From Paenibacillus sp. FSL K6-0276 (GTDB taxonomy: Bacteria; Bacillota; Bacilli; Paenibacillales; Paenibacillaceae): 64,000 nucleotides of DNA. Shown piece after piece: positions 1-8,731 of this stretch. The stretch's first letter is position 1, and each line of letters begins with the position of its first letter. The notes below the pieces were generated by a model. That model searched no databases and was not told the DNA's origin. It was given only the letters and a program-made list of their open reading frames with translations. The position numbers were made by a program, and so were the translations under genes. The DNA lies in contig NZ_CP150276.1 of assembly GCF_037977235.1 (NCBI RefSeq), forward strand, positions 806,001 to 870,000, given 5' to 3'.

Positions 1-3000
1 GGCTTGGAATTTAAAGATACGGAATTCTCGGACTACTACAGCTACGGGTGGAACTGGGGCGATGCTGGTGCAGGATTAGGTTATTATCCGCCGGCTGCGG
101 CGGGAAGCACACAGCCGTCATACGCCGAGCAGAGCGAAAGAGTGGAGTTCCAGGTTGGTGTCATTACGTTGACCAATACGAGTAACATCACGATCAGCAA
201 TTCGCATATTAAAAATGCGGGCATGTTCGGGATCGAACTCTATCTAGCGAACCAGTATACAAATATCAATAACTCCCTGATCGAATATACCGGACATGGC
301 GGTGTGAATATTGAAGGCGGATATCCCGGGGTAGCCGGGGACGCAAACGGGGACGGATACAGCCATCATAATACGGTTACCAATACGATGATCCATGATA
401 TTGGACAGCTGGTTGGTCAATCCGCAGGGATTACCATCAATAATTCCGGCTATAATACGTTCTCGCATCTTGAAATCTACAACTCGCCAAGAAGAGGGAT
501 TTTTGTAACAGGAGGTTGGAACCGTAATCCGAACGTTGCCTTTCCGAACGGCGATAAGAACTACAATCCGATGACTGATTTGTATTCGCATCATAACACG
601 TTTGAATATGTTTATCTGCATGACATGCAGCAGGATGGTGGAGATGACGGTGCATTCTTCGCCTGCTATTTATATCAGGGCCAAACCAATTATAAGCCCA
701 ACTATATCAATCAGATGGTCATTGACAATGTGGGAGCAAATACAAGCATGACAGACATCGCCCCCAATGGCATGAATCTGGATATGGGTACTTCCGGATT
801 TGAATTGCGAAATGTTAAAATCGTAAATCCGCAGCATTTTAATTTTGAAGTTGGCGGCTATAATGCAAAATATGCATTAATCAACACAAATATTGACTTT
901 GGCACCGCTTATAATCAAGTCGCCACCTTTAATGACGCTTTAATGGATTATGCGAACATCGGTGTCGGGGCTAATTTTCCAAGTGTCTATTTACCCGCAA
1001 CAGTTTCATTTCAAGAACCGGACAATATTTATTTCAAAGATGATTTCGAAAATGGAATGGATTGGACGAAGTGGGTTTATAAAGGTATGAGACCTGTTGT
1101 GACCACGGAATGGATGTCTGAAGGCGTTCTTCATGGCAAAAAAGCGTTGACAATACACAGCGATGCTGCACCAAGCGGTTCAAAACCGGTGTTGTACAGA
1201 GACTTCGGCGGTTCGCTCAATAAAATCGTCACTGTAAAAATGTTCGATCGTCAAAGCAGTAACTTAGTTCCTTACGATTCCGGCACGACTATCTCTTCAA
1301 CGGTGAAATCACTGGCTCGAGCAGACAATGGTGTTCAGGTTGTAGGGATAGGGCTGGATACGACGGTAAGCGATAAATATTACGTTGTTATGAATGGATC
1401 AACCGAAACGGCAACCACGGTTCCTCGAACCTATGGCTGGCATGAGCTGAAATGGGATTATACAAGCGGAAGTGACGTGAAGCTGTACATTGACGGCGCG
1501 CTGGTTCAGACCTTAACCACCATATCCAATTTTAATCGTGTCGAGCTCGGGTCTGGCGATGGTATTGGCGTGAGTTATTACGATCAGTTATATATTTATG
1601 GGGGTACAGTAACCCCTCTGCCTGATCCGCTGCCGACACCTTCTGCACCGATTCCTGGCAAGATTGAAGCGGAAGATTTCAATGATATGTCAGGCATTCA
1701 GGCGGTTACAGCCTCAGAGGGCACTTTTGCTGCGGGCTATTTAGACGCTGGTGACTGGATAGACTATCGTGTCAATGTCGCGACTGCCGGCACCTATAAG
1801 GTGAATTATCGGGTGGCCGTTAATGGGGGATACACCGGTGAAGTTCAGCTGCAGGTGAACGGAGTCAATCTGAAGACCACTTCATTCCCGAGTACAGGCG
1901 GCTGGCAAAATTGGGCGACAGTAAGCGATACCGTAACACTAAGCGAAGGACCTCAGACGATAAGACTCTATATTACCAAAAACGGGTGGAACCTGAATTG
2001 GTTCCAGATCGAGAAGATTGTGCCGATCCCTGGCAAGATCGAAGCGGAAAATTATAACGCGATGTCGGGCGTACAAACGGAACCATCATCAGAAGGCACG
2101 TTGAATGTAGGTTATATCGACGCTGGCGATTGGATGGATTATAACGTTAATGTCGCGACCACCGGTATCTATACGGTGAATTATCGGGTAGCCGTTAATG
2201 TAGGATACACCGGTGAAGTCCAACTGCAGGTGAACGGAGTCAATCTGAAAACAACGTCAATCCCAAGTACAGGCGGATGGCAAAATTGGGCGACGGTAAG
2301 CGATACGGTGACACTAAGTGCAGGACCTCAGACGATACGGCTGTACGCCAGCAAAACCGGTTTGAATCTGAATTGGTTCCAACTGCTAGCACCGACGACA
2401 ACGCCAAGCACTGACACCATTCAGGCTGAGAACTATAGCTCGCATAGGGGAGTTGCGACCCATAGCATTGGAACAGGGACTGTCGTTGGCAATATAGATC
2501 CAAGCGATTGGATGGTATATAACGGTATCGATTTCGGTACGGGTATCAATCAGTTCATGGCCAATGTAGGCGTCGATCCTGCTTATGCAGGTAAGCAGCT
2601 CCAGTTAAGGCTTGACAGCACGACCGGACCATTAATTGGTACATTAACCATAAGCTCAACTGGCGGATGGGATACTTACGCAACGCAGACATGCGCCGTA
2701 TCTGGCGTGAGCGGAGTGCATAATTTGTATATTGTTGCTGCCGGAAGTGGAGACGGAGTGGGTAATATCGACTGGTTCAAGTTCAATGTAAATAATACAC
2801 CACCGGCGGATGCCACCTTTACTGCCGATGTGACAGCACCAACCAACATCGACTTCAACGTAACGATTCACTATCCGGATGACGCAGCGGTGAAGGAATA
2901 TAAAGTGGGTACTGATGGTACGTGGTCACTGTACACCTCTCCGATTGTCATGACTGCGAACAGCACGGTCTATGCGAGAAGTACGGATGATGTGGGCAAC

Positions 3001-3650
3001 ATATCGAATATTACCAGCTATGAAGTCAGCAATATCGACAAGATCGCACCCGAGAGCAGTGCAGCCGTCACGCCGTCTCAACCCGAAGGGCAGAACGGCT
3101 GGTACGAACATCCGGTTACGCTTGAGCTTGCCTCCTCGGACCATGGATCGGGTCAGCTTATTACATTGTCAACGATGGAGAGGAACAAACCGGAAATTCG
3201 GTAGTCCTCACGGAAGAAGTCGTTCATAAACTGGAATACTGGAGCGTAGACAAGGCAGGGAATGTCGAGGAGCGTCATACCGCAACCGTGAAGATCGACA
3301 AGACCGGGCCGACACTCACGATTGGGCTAGATCCTATGACTCTCTGGCCAGCGAATCACAAAATGGTGAAGGTGAATGCTGCGCTGGATTCTAGTGACAC
3401 CTTGTCAGGAATCAAATCCGTAGTGTTAACCTCCATTACAAGCAACGAACCGGAAAGTGAAGAAGGCGATATTCAAGCAAACTTGGGGTCCGAGGACACT
3501 TCGTTCAGCTTGCGTGCATCAAGATCCGGTAAAGGAACAGGTCGCGTTTATACAATTACTTACACGGCTACCGACCATGCAGGCAACCAAACAGTTGCAA
3601 CTGCAACCGTAACTGTCCTGCATGATCAGTCGGGAAAGCCTGAAAAGTAG
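1..3650 (+). pseudogene. Secreted parallel beta-helix / CBM6 protein, 5'-truncated by window and frameshifted
   Basis: The reading frame is already open at the window edge, so the N-terminus and signal peptide lie upstream. In order I see a right-handed parallel beta-helix region (about residues 30-330 of the visible part, rich in N-T-I/SHHNT repeats), a LamG-like jelly-roll (about 345-535), three CBM6-like modules (about 550-670, 675-795, 800-925; the first two nearly identical) and Ig-like repeats. The frame stops at 3204, but the homologous sequence ([11 protein letters not shown]..., [12 protein letters not shown]) continues in another frame from about 3156 to the stop at 3650. That fits loss of one base (or gain of two) near 3153-3156. 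It is probably a cell-surface or secreted polysaccharide-active protein; the exact family is not recognised. It could be a true pseudogene or a sequencing error. Confidence 0.75.
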
Positions 3651-3670
3651 TACGGGTGAACGTTATGTAA

Positions 3671-3704
3671 GAAGGATGGCATTGAAGCCATCCTTCTTTT
3701 TTAC
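3671..3704 (+). terminator. Rho-independent terminator after the beta-helix gene
   Basis: A perfect 10-bp stem (GAAGGATGGC at 3671-3680 pairing with GCCATCCTTC at 3687-3696), a six-base loop, and a T-rich tail. It follows the stop codon at 3650 by 20 bases. Confidence 0.85.
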
Positions 3705-4060
3705 TTTGAAAAGTGGGTTTTTCTTGTCCTAGTACATTCCCCAGCCATAAAGGATTATCTGTTAAAAAACGACAAAACACTTCGTTTTTTTGTTGTATGG
3801 TAAAATTAGGATGAATACCATAGAGCTACGGGCAGTTTAGCGAAGTGTAGAATTATTCTTCTACCAATTGGTGCGATAATTATCTGAGGAAGTACCCTGC
3901 TTGCTCTATCGTCTACTTCAGCGGGAACCATTCGCAATCGTTTGTGAAGAACGACCTAAAGGTGCCAGTGTACCAAAAAAAACAAAGCGCAGATGTGCAT
4001 GTGTGTTACTGCTTTGATTGAACTCCCATGAAAATTTAATTTGCAGTTGCAGAAAAAGCG
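3705..4060. other. Intergenic stretch without a recognisable gene
   Basis: About 350 bases with no convincing reading frame. The stretch near 3820-3930 has the look of degraded mobile-element DNA, but I could not identify a family or inverted repeats. Confidence 0.3.
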
Positions 4061-4061
4061 C

Positions 4062-4218
4062 AGACATACCGGCACCGCCTGGACCGGCAATGATGATATC
4101 ATATTTATCTTTTAGTTGATCGTACGGTGTATAGCTGGCTTGAGACGCTCCCGAAACGGCTTCTGTTTCTTTGGTCACTTCTTGATGCTACTTTATTTTT
4201 TTATGTTTAACCCCTCTC
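4062..4218 (-). pseudogene. Degenerate 5' fragment of an FAD-binding flavoprotein gene
   Basis: Read on the minus strand this encodes SGASQASYTPYDQLKDKYDIIIAGPGGAGM, nearly the same as the start of the mature flavoprotein at 33829-35358 (SGASQAGYTPIDQLKDKYDIIIVGAGGAGM). Similarity resumes in the 5' untranslated region (GGGGTTAAACAT), but the signal-peptide segment between the two parts is deleted and the ATG is now ATA. After GGAGM the similarity ends. It therefore keeps only the dinucleotide-binding motif of the parent gene and cannot encode a working enzyme. Confidence 0.8.
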
Positions 4219-4286
4219 TGCTCTGCTAGGTGACAGGAATCATAGACGTACTTGCGAGGTGTTGCTACAATGTTTCATGGAAATAA

Positions 4287-4302
4287 AGTGAAATTCTTCA
4301 CA
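4287..4302. promoter_or_regulatory. CRP/FNR-like palindrome in the SCIFF leader
   Basis: A-GTGA-N6-TCAC-A matches 9 of 10 positions of the CRP/FNR-family box TGTGA-N6-TCACA. It lies just downstream of a plausible sigma-A promoter (TAGACG at 4243, 17-bp spacer, TACAAT at 4266) and 24 bases before the precursor start. That position would suit a repressor. Functional use is inference. Confidence 0.35.
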
Positions 4303-4325
4303 AGAAATTACAGAAGGAGTTATTT

Positions 4326-4478
4326 ATGATGAAAAGAATCGTAACACTGAGTACCCGCAAACTGATGGATACCGCAAAACACGGCGGATGCGGCGCATGC
4401 CAGACATCTTGCCAGTCCGCTTGTAAAACTTCCTGCGGAGTTGCAAACCAGAAGTGTGAAAATGCAATGAACAGATAG
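4326..4478 (+). CDS. Six-cysteine ranthipeptide precursor (SCIFF)
   Basis: A 50-residue peptide with six cysteines at 22, 25, 29, 33, 37 and 44 in the arrangement C-x2-C-x3-C-x3-C-x3-C-x6-C. The core CQTSCQSACKTSC and the flanking ANQKCEN match the SCIFF family (six cysteines in forty-five residues). In this family, known mostly from Clostridia, a radical SAM enzyme joins Cys sulfur to a nearby residue such as Thr; T27 and T35 sit between core cysteines here. AGAAGGAG at 4312 is the ribosome-binding site. There are two adjacent ATG codons (4326 and 4329) and either may be used. The maturase gene follows after an intervening hairpin. The role of mature SCIFF is not settled; quorum-like signalling has been proposed for ranthipeptides in clostridia. 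Confidence 0.92.
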   Translation: MMKRIVTLSTRKLMDTAKHGGCGACQTSCQSACKTSCGVANQKCENAMNR

Positions 4479-4492
4479 GATTCGGAATTTTA

Positions 4493-4527
4493 CCGCCCAT
4501 TGCTCTGCTGATGGGCGGCTATTTTTA
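4493..4527 (+). terminator. Attenuator hairpin between SCIFF precursor and maturase
   Basis: An 8-bp perfect stem (CCGCCCAT at 4493-4500 with ATGGGCGG at 4511-4518) followed after three bases by a short T run. It sits between the peptide gene and its maturase. A leaky terminator here would give much more precursor than enzyme. Confidence 0.65.
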
Positions 4528-4600
4528 AGAAACGGACGCAACCTCTAAAGGACGGCAAAGCCGTTTCTACTTGTGTGCAAAAGGAGCTTGATTAGCAAGT

Positions 4601-5986
4601 ATGATTCATCAATATAAACTAAATGGATATAACATCGTGCTCGACACCTACAGTGGCTCGGTACATGTTGTTGATGACCTAGCATATGAAATTACAGAGC
4701 TTTATGAGAAAACTTCTGTCGAAAAAATCGTGACAACGATGTTGGATAAATATAAACATGATTCCAGCATTTCCGAGAGCGACATTCGAGAAACCATCGT
4801 GGATATCGAGGAACTTAAAAATGATGGCCAGCTCTTTACAAAAGATGAGTATGAGAACCTCTCGCTTGATTTAAAAAAACGAAAAACTTATGTCAAGGCG
4901 CTCTGCCTCAATGTTGCGCATACCTGTAATCTGTCATGCGACTATTGCTTCGCCAGCCAGGGGAAATACAACGGAGATCGGGCAATCATGAGCTATGAGG
5001 TTGGACAAAGAGCTATCGATTACCTGCTTGAAAATTCGGGTCATCATCGAAACCTTGACATCGACTTTTTCGGCGGGGAACCGCTTTTGGCCTGGAAAGT
5101 GGTTAAACAGATCGTAGCTTATGCAAGAAGCAAAGAACAAGAATACAAAAAAAAGTTCCGCTTCACCTTCACGACGAACGGGATGCTGCTGAACGATGAG
5201 GTCACCGAGTTTTTAAATCAGGAAATGTACAATGTCGTATTAAGCCTGGATGGAAGAAAAGAGGTTCATGACCGACTTCGCAAAACAGTTAACGGAAAAG
5301 GCAGCTACGATCATATTGTTCCGAAGTTCCAGGAATTCGTTCGTAAGCGCGGAGACCAAGAGTACTATGTACGAGGAACCTACACTCGTAACAATGTCGA
5401 TTTCACCAATGATATATTTCATATCGCAGACCTTGGTTTTGACAAGATTTCGATGGAACCGGTCATCTGTGATCCAAGGGAACCCTATGCACTTACCGAG
5501 GAGGACCTCCCGGAGATATACAACCAGTACGAAATTCTCGCCAAGGAAATGATCGGACGCGGTGAACAAGGCAAGGGGTTTACCTTTTATCATTACATGC
5601 TTGACCTCTCGGAAGGACCTTGCATCCAGAAGAGAATCACTGGCTGTGGTTCAGGAACCGAATATCTTGCTGTCACCCCTTGGGGAGAACTTTTTCCTTG
5701 CCACCAGTTCGTCGGGGATGAAGAGTACAGCATGGGAAACATCTGGGATGGAATCACACAACCTGAGTTGCAATGTCAATTTAAAGAGAGCAACTGCTAC
5801 TCAAAGCCGGAATGCAAGGACTGCTGGGCGAAACTCTACTGCAGCGGCGGTTGTCCTGCCAATGCGCTGCACGCAACTGGTTCCCTGGGCGGAACCTATG
5901 ACTTCAGCTGTGATATCTTCCGCAAGAGGGTCGAATGTTCCATGATGGTGAAGGTTGATGAATCCATTAGAGCGATGGAAGGGTAA
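4601..5986 (+). CDS. Radical SAM/SPASM SCIFF peptide maturase
   Basis: This 461-residue protein is the thioether-forming enzyme expected next to a SCIFF precursor. An N-terminal peptide-recognition region (RRE-like, about 1-90) is followed by the radical SAM core with the CxxxCxxC cluster motif CNLSCDYC (about residue 108), GGEP-type motif FFGGEPLL, and a C-terminal SPASM domain with many cysteines (CGSG, FPCHQF, CYSKPECKDCW, CSGGC, CDIF) for auxiliary 4Fe-4S clusters. The start at 4601 follows AAAAGGAGC. It is homologous to the Clostridium thermocellum CteB type. Being oxygen-sensitive, it probably works under low oxygen. It should be co-transcribed with the peptide through the hairpin at 4493. 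Confidence 0.92.
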   Translation: MIHQYKLNGYNIVLDTYSGSVHVVDDLAYEITELYEKTSVEKIVTTMLDKYKHDSSISESDIRETIVDIEELKNDGQLFTKDEYENLSLDLKKRKTYVKALCLNVAHTCNLSCDYCFASQGKYNGDRAIMSYEVGQRAIDYLLENSGHHRNLDIDFFGGEPLLAWKVVKQIVAYARSKEQEYKKKFRFTFTTNGMLLNDEVTEFLNQEMYNVVLSLDGRKEVHDRLRKTVNGKGSYDHIVPKFQEFVRKRGDQEYYVRGTYTRNNVDFTNDIFHIADLGFDKISMEPVICDPREPYALTEEDLPEIYNQYEILAKEMIGRGEQGKGFTFYHYMLDLSEGPCIQKRITGCGSGTEYLAVTPWGELFPCHQFVGDEEYSMGNIWDGITQPELQCQFKESNCYSKPECKDCWAKLYCSGGCPANALHATGSLGGTYDFSCDIFRKRVECSMMVKVDESIRAMEG

Positions 5987-6020
5987 TCTAGCTAGTTAAC
6001 GTAATGGATGAATAAACTGT

Positions 6021-6069
6021 AACCGAGAAAAAGACGCTTTTAAATAAAGTGCCCTTTCTCGGTTTTTTG
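6021..6069 (+). terminator. Terminator after the SCIFF maturase
   Basis: AACCGAGAAA at 6021-6030 pairs perfectly with TTTCTCGGTT at 6055-6064 and is followed by a T run. Confidence 0.8.
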
Positions 6070-6090
6070 TATTAACTCGAGCATTCATGA

Positions 6091-6267
6091 TCATCCATTA
6101 GCATTATAACGACTGCACTTACCAGTGCCGTACTCAAAAAGCCAATCGCTGTTGTGCTTATTTTGATGATGATCTTCCCAGTCAAGCTAATCATCCCCAT
6201 GATATTAGCGGCATATCTGCCCATCTATATGTTCAAGCTGAAATGGCTGAAGGGTGCTTATAATTAG
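6091..6267 (+). pseudogene. Remnant of a membrane protein (C-terminal fragment)
   Basis: An open stretch without a start codon of its own encodes about 58 residues with a strongly hydrophobic core (IAVVLILMMIFP, MILAAYLPIYMF) and a basic tail (KLKWLKGAYN) before a TAG. It lacks an N-terminus and a ribosome-binding site. It reads like the last transmembrane helices of a decayed membrane protein. Family unknown. Confidence 0.35.
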
Positions 6268-6319
6268 GGATTGATGGGTGGTTGACGAGATAATATTTCT
6301 AAAAAAATAGAAAAAATAG

Positions 6320-6354
6320 ACACCTGCTATAATTTATAATGGCAGGTGTTTTTG
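6320..6354. terminator. Hairpin terminator, probably bidirectional
   Basis: ACACCTGC at 6320-6327 pairs with GCAGGTGT at 6342-6349. A T run follows on the plus strand and an A-rich run precedes it, so it can work in both directions. Confidence 0.6.
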
Positions 6355-6931
6355 CTGCATTCTTGAGAAAAATTCTGGATTTTTCATCTGACCGCTTGCG
6401 ATTTTTTTGTGCCATCGTCGCTGAAGTAAACATAGGATAATAATGTCACGAAATTATACTAGATGAGGTCTTTATCCTGACCTATAATGAAAATAACAAA
6501 TTTTATTTTCTAGTATTTTACAAGATTTGAGTTTGCCCAAAACGATGAGTAGAGTAGGACAGATTTTTTCTACACTAGGGATGTCTCCTTTGACTGTGTT
6601 AAGCAGAATATCCTGTATTTATACTGGGTACGGATTGGGAAGGGAAATTAGAGTTAATACAGAAAAAATATCATGTAATAAGAAGAAATATCATTAAAAT
6701 ATCTTTTTCAATCTGTAAACTGTAGTTAGGTTATGTCCTGTGGTAGATAATGGAATGATAAGTTACCTCGATGGAATAGGAGTCATTTAACAAAGTAGAT
6801 TGCCTGCTCTAGTACGCTATTGAAGGTGATCTTCTTTGTCATATTTTATGTTAGTATTTTTTTATTTTTACTGAAGTAATAAGTGACCGGACCCGATGAT
6901 AAGTGACATATACATGTATTGGAGGGTATCC
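6355..6931. other. Long leader region upstream of the kinase gene
   Basis: About 570 bases without a supported gene. It is AT-rich and contains the paired TATCAT motif listed at 6669, which is shared with four other promoters in this locus. No other structure was recognised. Confidence 0.5.
6669..6695 (+). promoter_or_regulatory. Putative response-regulator site A (upstream of the two-component genes)
   Basis: TATCATG at 6669 and TATCATT at 6689, exactly 20 bp apart, on the same strand. The arrangement recurs upstream of 10719, 16358, 21953 and 28342. Two direct half-sites about two helical turns apart fit binding by an AraC-type regulator. The location before the kinase gene implies autoregulation. 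Confidence 0.6.
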
Positions 6932-8698
6932 ATGTTCAGACATAGAGATAAAGGGATTACTAAGCATTTTATCGGAACTTTTGTGTTGATTATCATTGTT
7001 CCATTTATCTTATTTATCACAATATTTTATAAATATTATTCAACATCATTAATTCAAAGGTCAGTTGATCAAGTTGTTCAGCAATTGGATCTAGCATCTA
7101 ACAATATGAACTCTGAGCTGAAACGAGCCTCACTTACAATTGCTACAATCGCTATTGTGAATGACCACATGATATTAGATGCAGTCTCAGCGTGGAGCAG
7201 AAGCTCGACTTCAGTAGAAAAAATTCGGATTTCGCGTGAGATCGATGCATACTTAAATATTATCTCGAATTATAGCAATGAGATCGTCAGTGTTATTTTT
7301 ACTTTTAAGGATGGAGGCTATTATTATTTCAAGAACCCTCCAACGATTTCCGATTCTTCAATTCGCAATCTGCCATGGTATCAAGAGACGCTGAGGAGCA
7401 GCAATGGAACAACAGTCATTGTTGATAGCCTGAACGGTATTACTTCAGATAAACAGGACATGTTTACCTTTTTGCTTCATCCAGATCAATCTTTGGAATC
7501 AGAGGTTGAGATGGTTTATTTGACGACTCACGCCTCTCTTCCAGAGTTCATTCATTCTAATCCTAAAATTAAACAATTCATTATTGATCGAAACGGTAAT
7601 CGAATTGTGAATCAGAACAATCATGATAAGATAGATCCTGGAATCATGATGGAGCTGTCCAAGATGGTACAGAAGCCATCTCACGATAATGATGATGATT
7701 ACTCCTTTATTAAGATAAATGGAGAGAATAAGCTTCTTAAGCTGTATTCGTTCGAGAAGACAGATTGGAGTATCGTCAATATTTTAGATGAGAGCATGGT
7801 TACGAGGGATGCTGATCAATTCTTAAAGATATCCCTCATTTTTATGTTTGGTATTTTCGCTTTTTTTATATTTTTCCTACTTTGGTTTTTCCAAGACCTG
7901 CTTAGGCCGCTGCAGAATCTCATTCGAGCGATGAAAAAGGTTGAGAGAGGTGATTTTCTGATGGAGGTCAAGGCAGACGGAAGAGGCGAGATTAAGCGGC
8001 TGGGCCATTCCTTTAATCGCATGGTTTCTCAGATCAGAGATCTTATGCAAGAACGGGATTTGAAGGAACGAGCGCGCAGCCAGGCTGAAATCGAAGCTCT
8101 ACAGTCACAAATTAATCCACACTTCTTATCGAATACATTGAATTCTGTTCGACTTATGGCGATGATCGCAAAAACAGACAATATTCGTAAAATTATTGAG
8201 AGCCTATCTGCCCTTCTGACTCATGTATTTCGTGAACCAAACTCGCTAGCCCCGATCGGTCAGGAGATCAAAGTACTAGAGTCATACGTTCATATTATGC
8301 AGGTTCGTTATGGAGGCAATCTGAATATCCAGTTTCATATTGATGATACGCTTTTGAGTTACAGCATGCCCAAAATGCTACTTCAACCGATTCTTGAGAA
8401 TGCCATTTTTCATGGATTGGATCAACAAAATATGAACGAACTTATTGAGGTGAAGGCGATTCGGCATGAGCTTGGAGTATGCTTTTCCATCACGGATTAT
8501 GGTAAAGGAATGACAGACGAACAAATTAGTGAATTGCTGAATCAGGGGGATAAATATCAGCGTGGGAATTTTAGCGGGTTAGGTGTACATAATGTGTTAC
8601 AACGAATTGAGCTTAATTATGGTCATCCGTACGGTGTGGAAATTGATAGCAAGTTAGATAGAGGTACCATCGTTACTATACTGCTTCCATTGATATGA
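6932..8698 (+). CDS. YesM-type membrane sensor histidine kinase
   Basis: Senses an extracellular signal, probably an oligosaccharide bound to a partner protein, and phosphorylates the regulator encoded downstream. I chose ATG 6932 because GGAGGG at 6921 precedes it; an in-frame ATG at 6896 lacks a ribosome-binding site. The 588-residue protein has a transmembrane helix near 14-35, an extracytoplasmic Cache-like sensor region to about residue 295, a second helix (about 300-322), a HAMP segment, and the His_kinase core QINPHFLSNTLNSV with the likely phospho-accepting His397. A C-terminal HATPase follows, with N-box LLQPILENAIFHG and the glycine motif SGLGVHNV. It stands first in the glycan locus and is followed by its response regulator after 33 bases. 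Confidence 0.92.
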   Translation: MFRHRDKGITKHFIGTFVLIIIVPFILFITIFYKYYSTSLIQRSVDQVVQQLDLASNNMNSELKRASLTIATIAIVNDHMILDAVSAWSRSSTSVEKIRISREIDAYLNIISNYSNEIVSVIFTFKDGGYYYFKNPPTISDSSIRNLPWYQETLRSSNGTTVIVDSLNGITSDKQDMFTFLLHPDQSLESEVEMVYLTTHASLPEFIHSNPKIKQFIIDRNGNRIVNQNNHDKIDPGIMMELSKMVQKPSHDNDDDYSFIKINGENKLLKLYSFEKTDWSIVNILDESMVTRDADQFLKISLIFMFGIFAFFIFFLLWFFQDLLRPLQNLIRAMKKVERGDFLMEVKADGRGEIKRLGHSFNRMVSQIRDLMQERDLKERARSQAEIEALQSQINPHFLSNTLNSVRLMAMIAKTDNIRKIIESLSALLTHVFREPNSLAPIGQEIKVLESYVHIMQVRYGGNLNIQFHIDDTLLSYSMPKMLLQPILENAIFHGLDQQNMNELIEVKAIRHELGVCFSITDYGKGMTDEQISELLNQGDKYQRGNFSGLGVHNVLQRIELNYGHPYGVEIDSKLDRGTIVTILLPLI

Positions 8699-8731
8699 AC
8701 ATGATTTTTCATGGAAAGGACGAGCCGAGAG

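Noticed and set aside
3800..3960. Possible left end of an insertion sequence (CATAGAGCTACGGGCAG region)
   Set aside because: It looks like decayed mobile DNA, but I found no matching inverted repeat, target duplication or transposase fragment.
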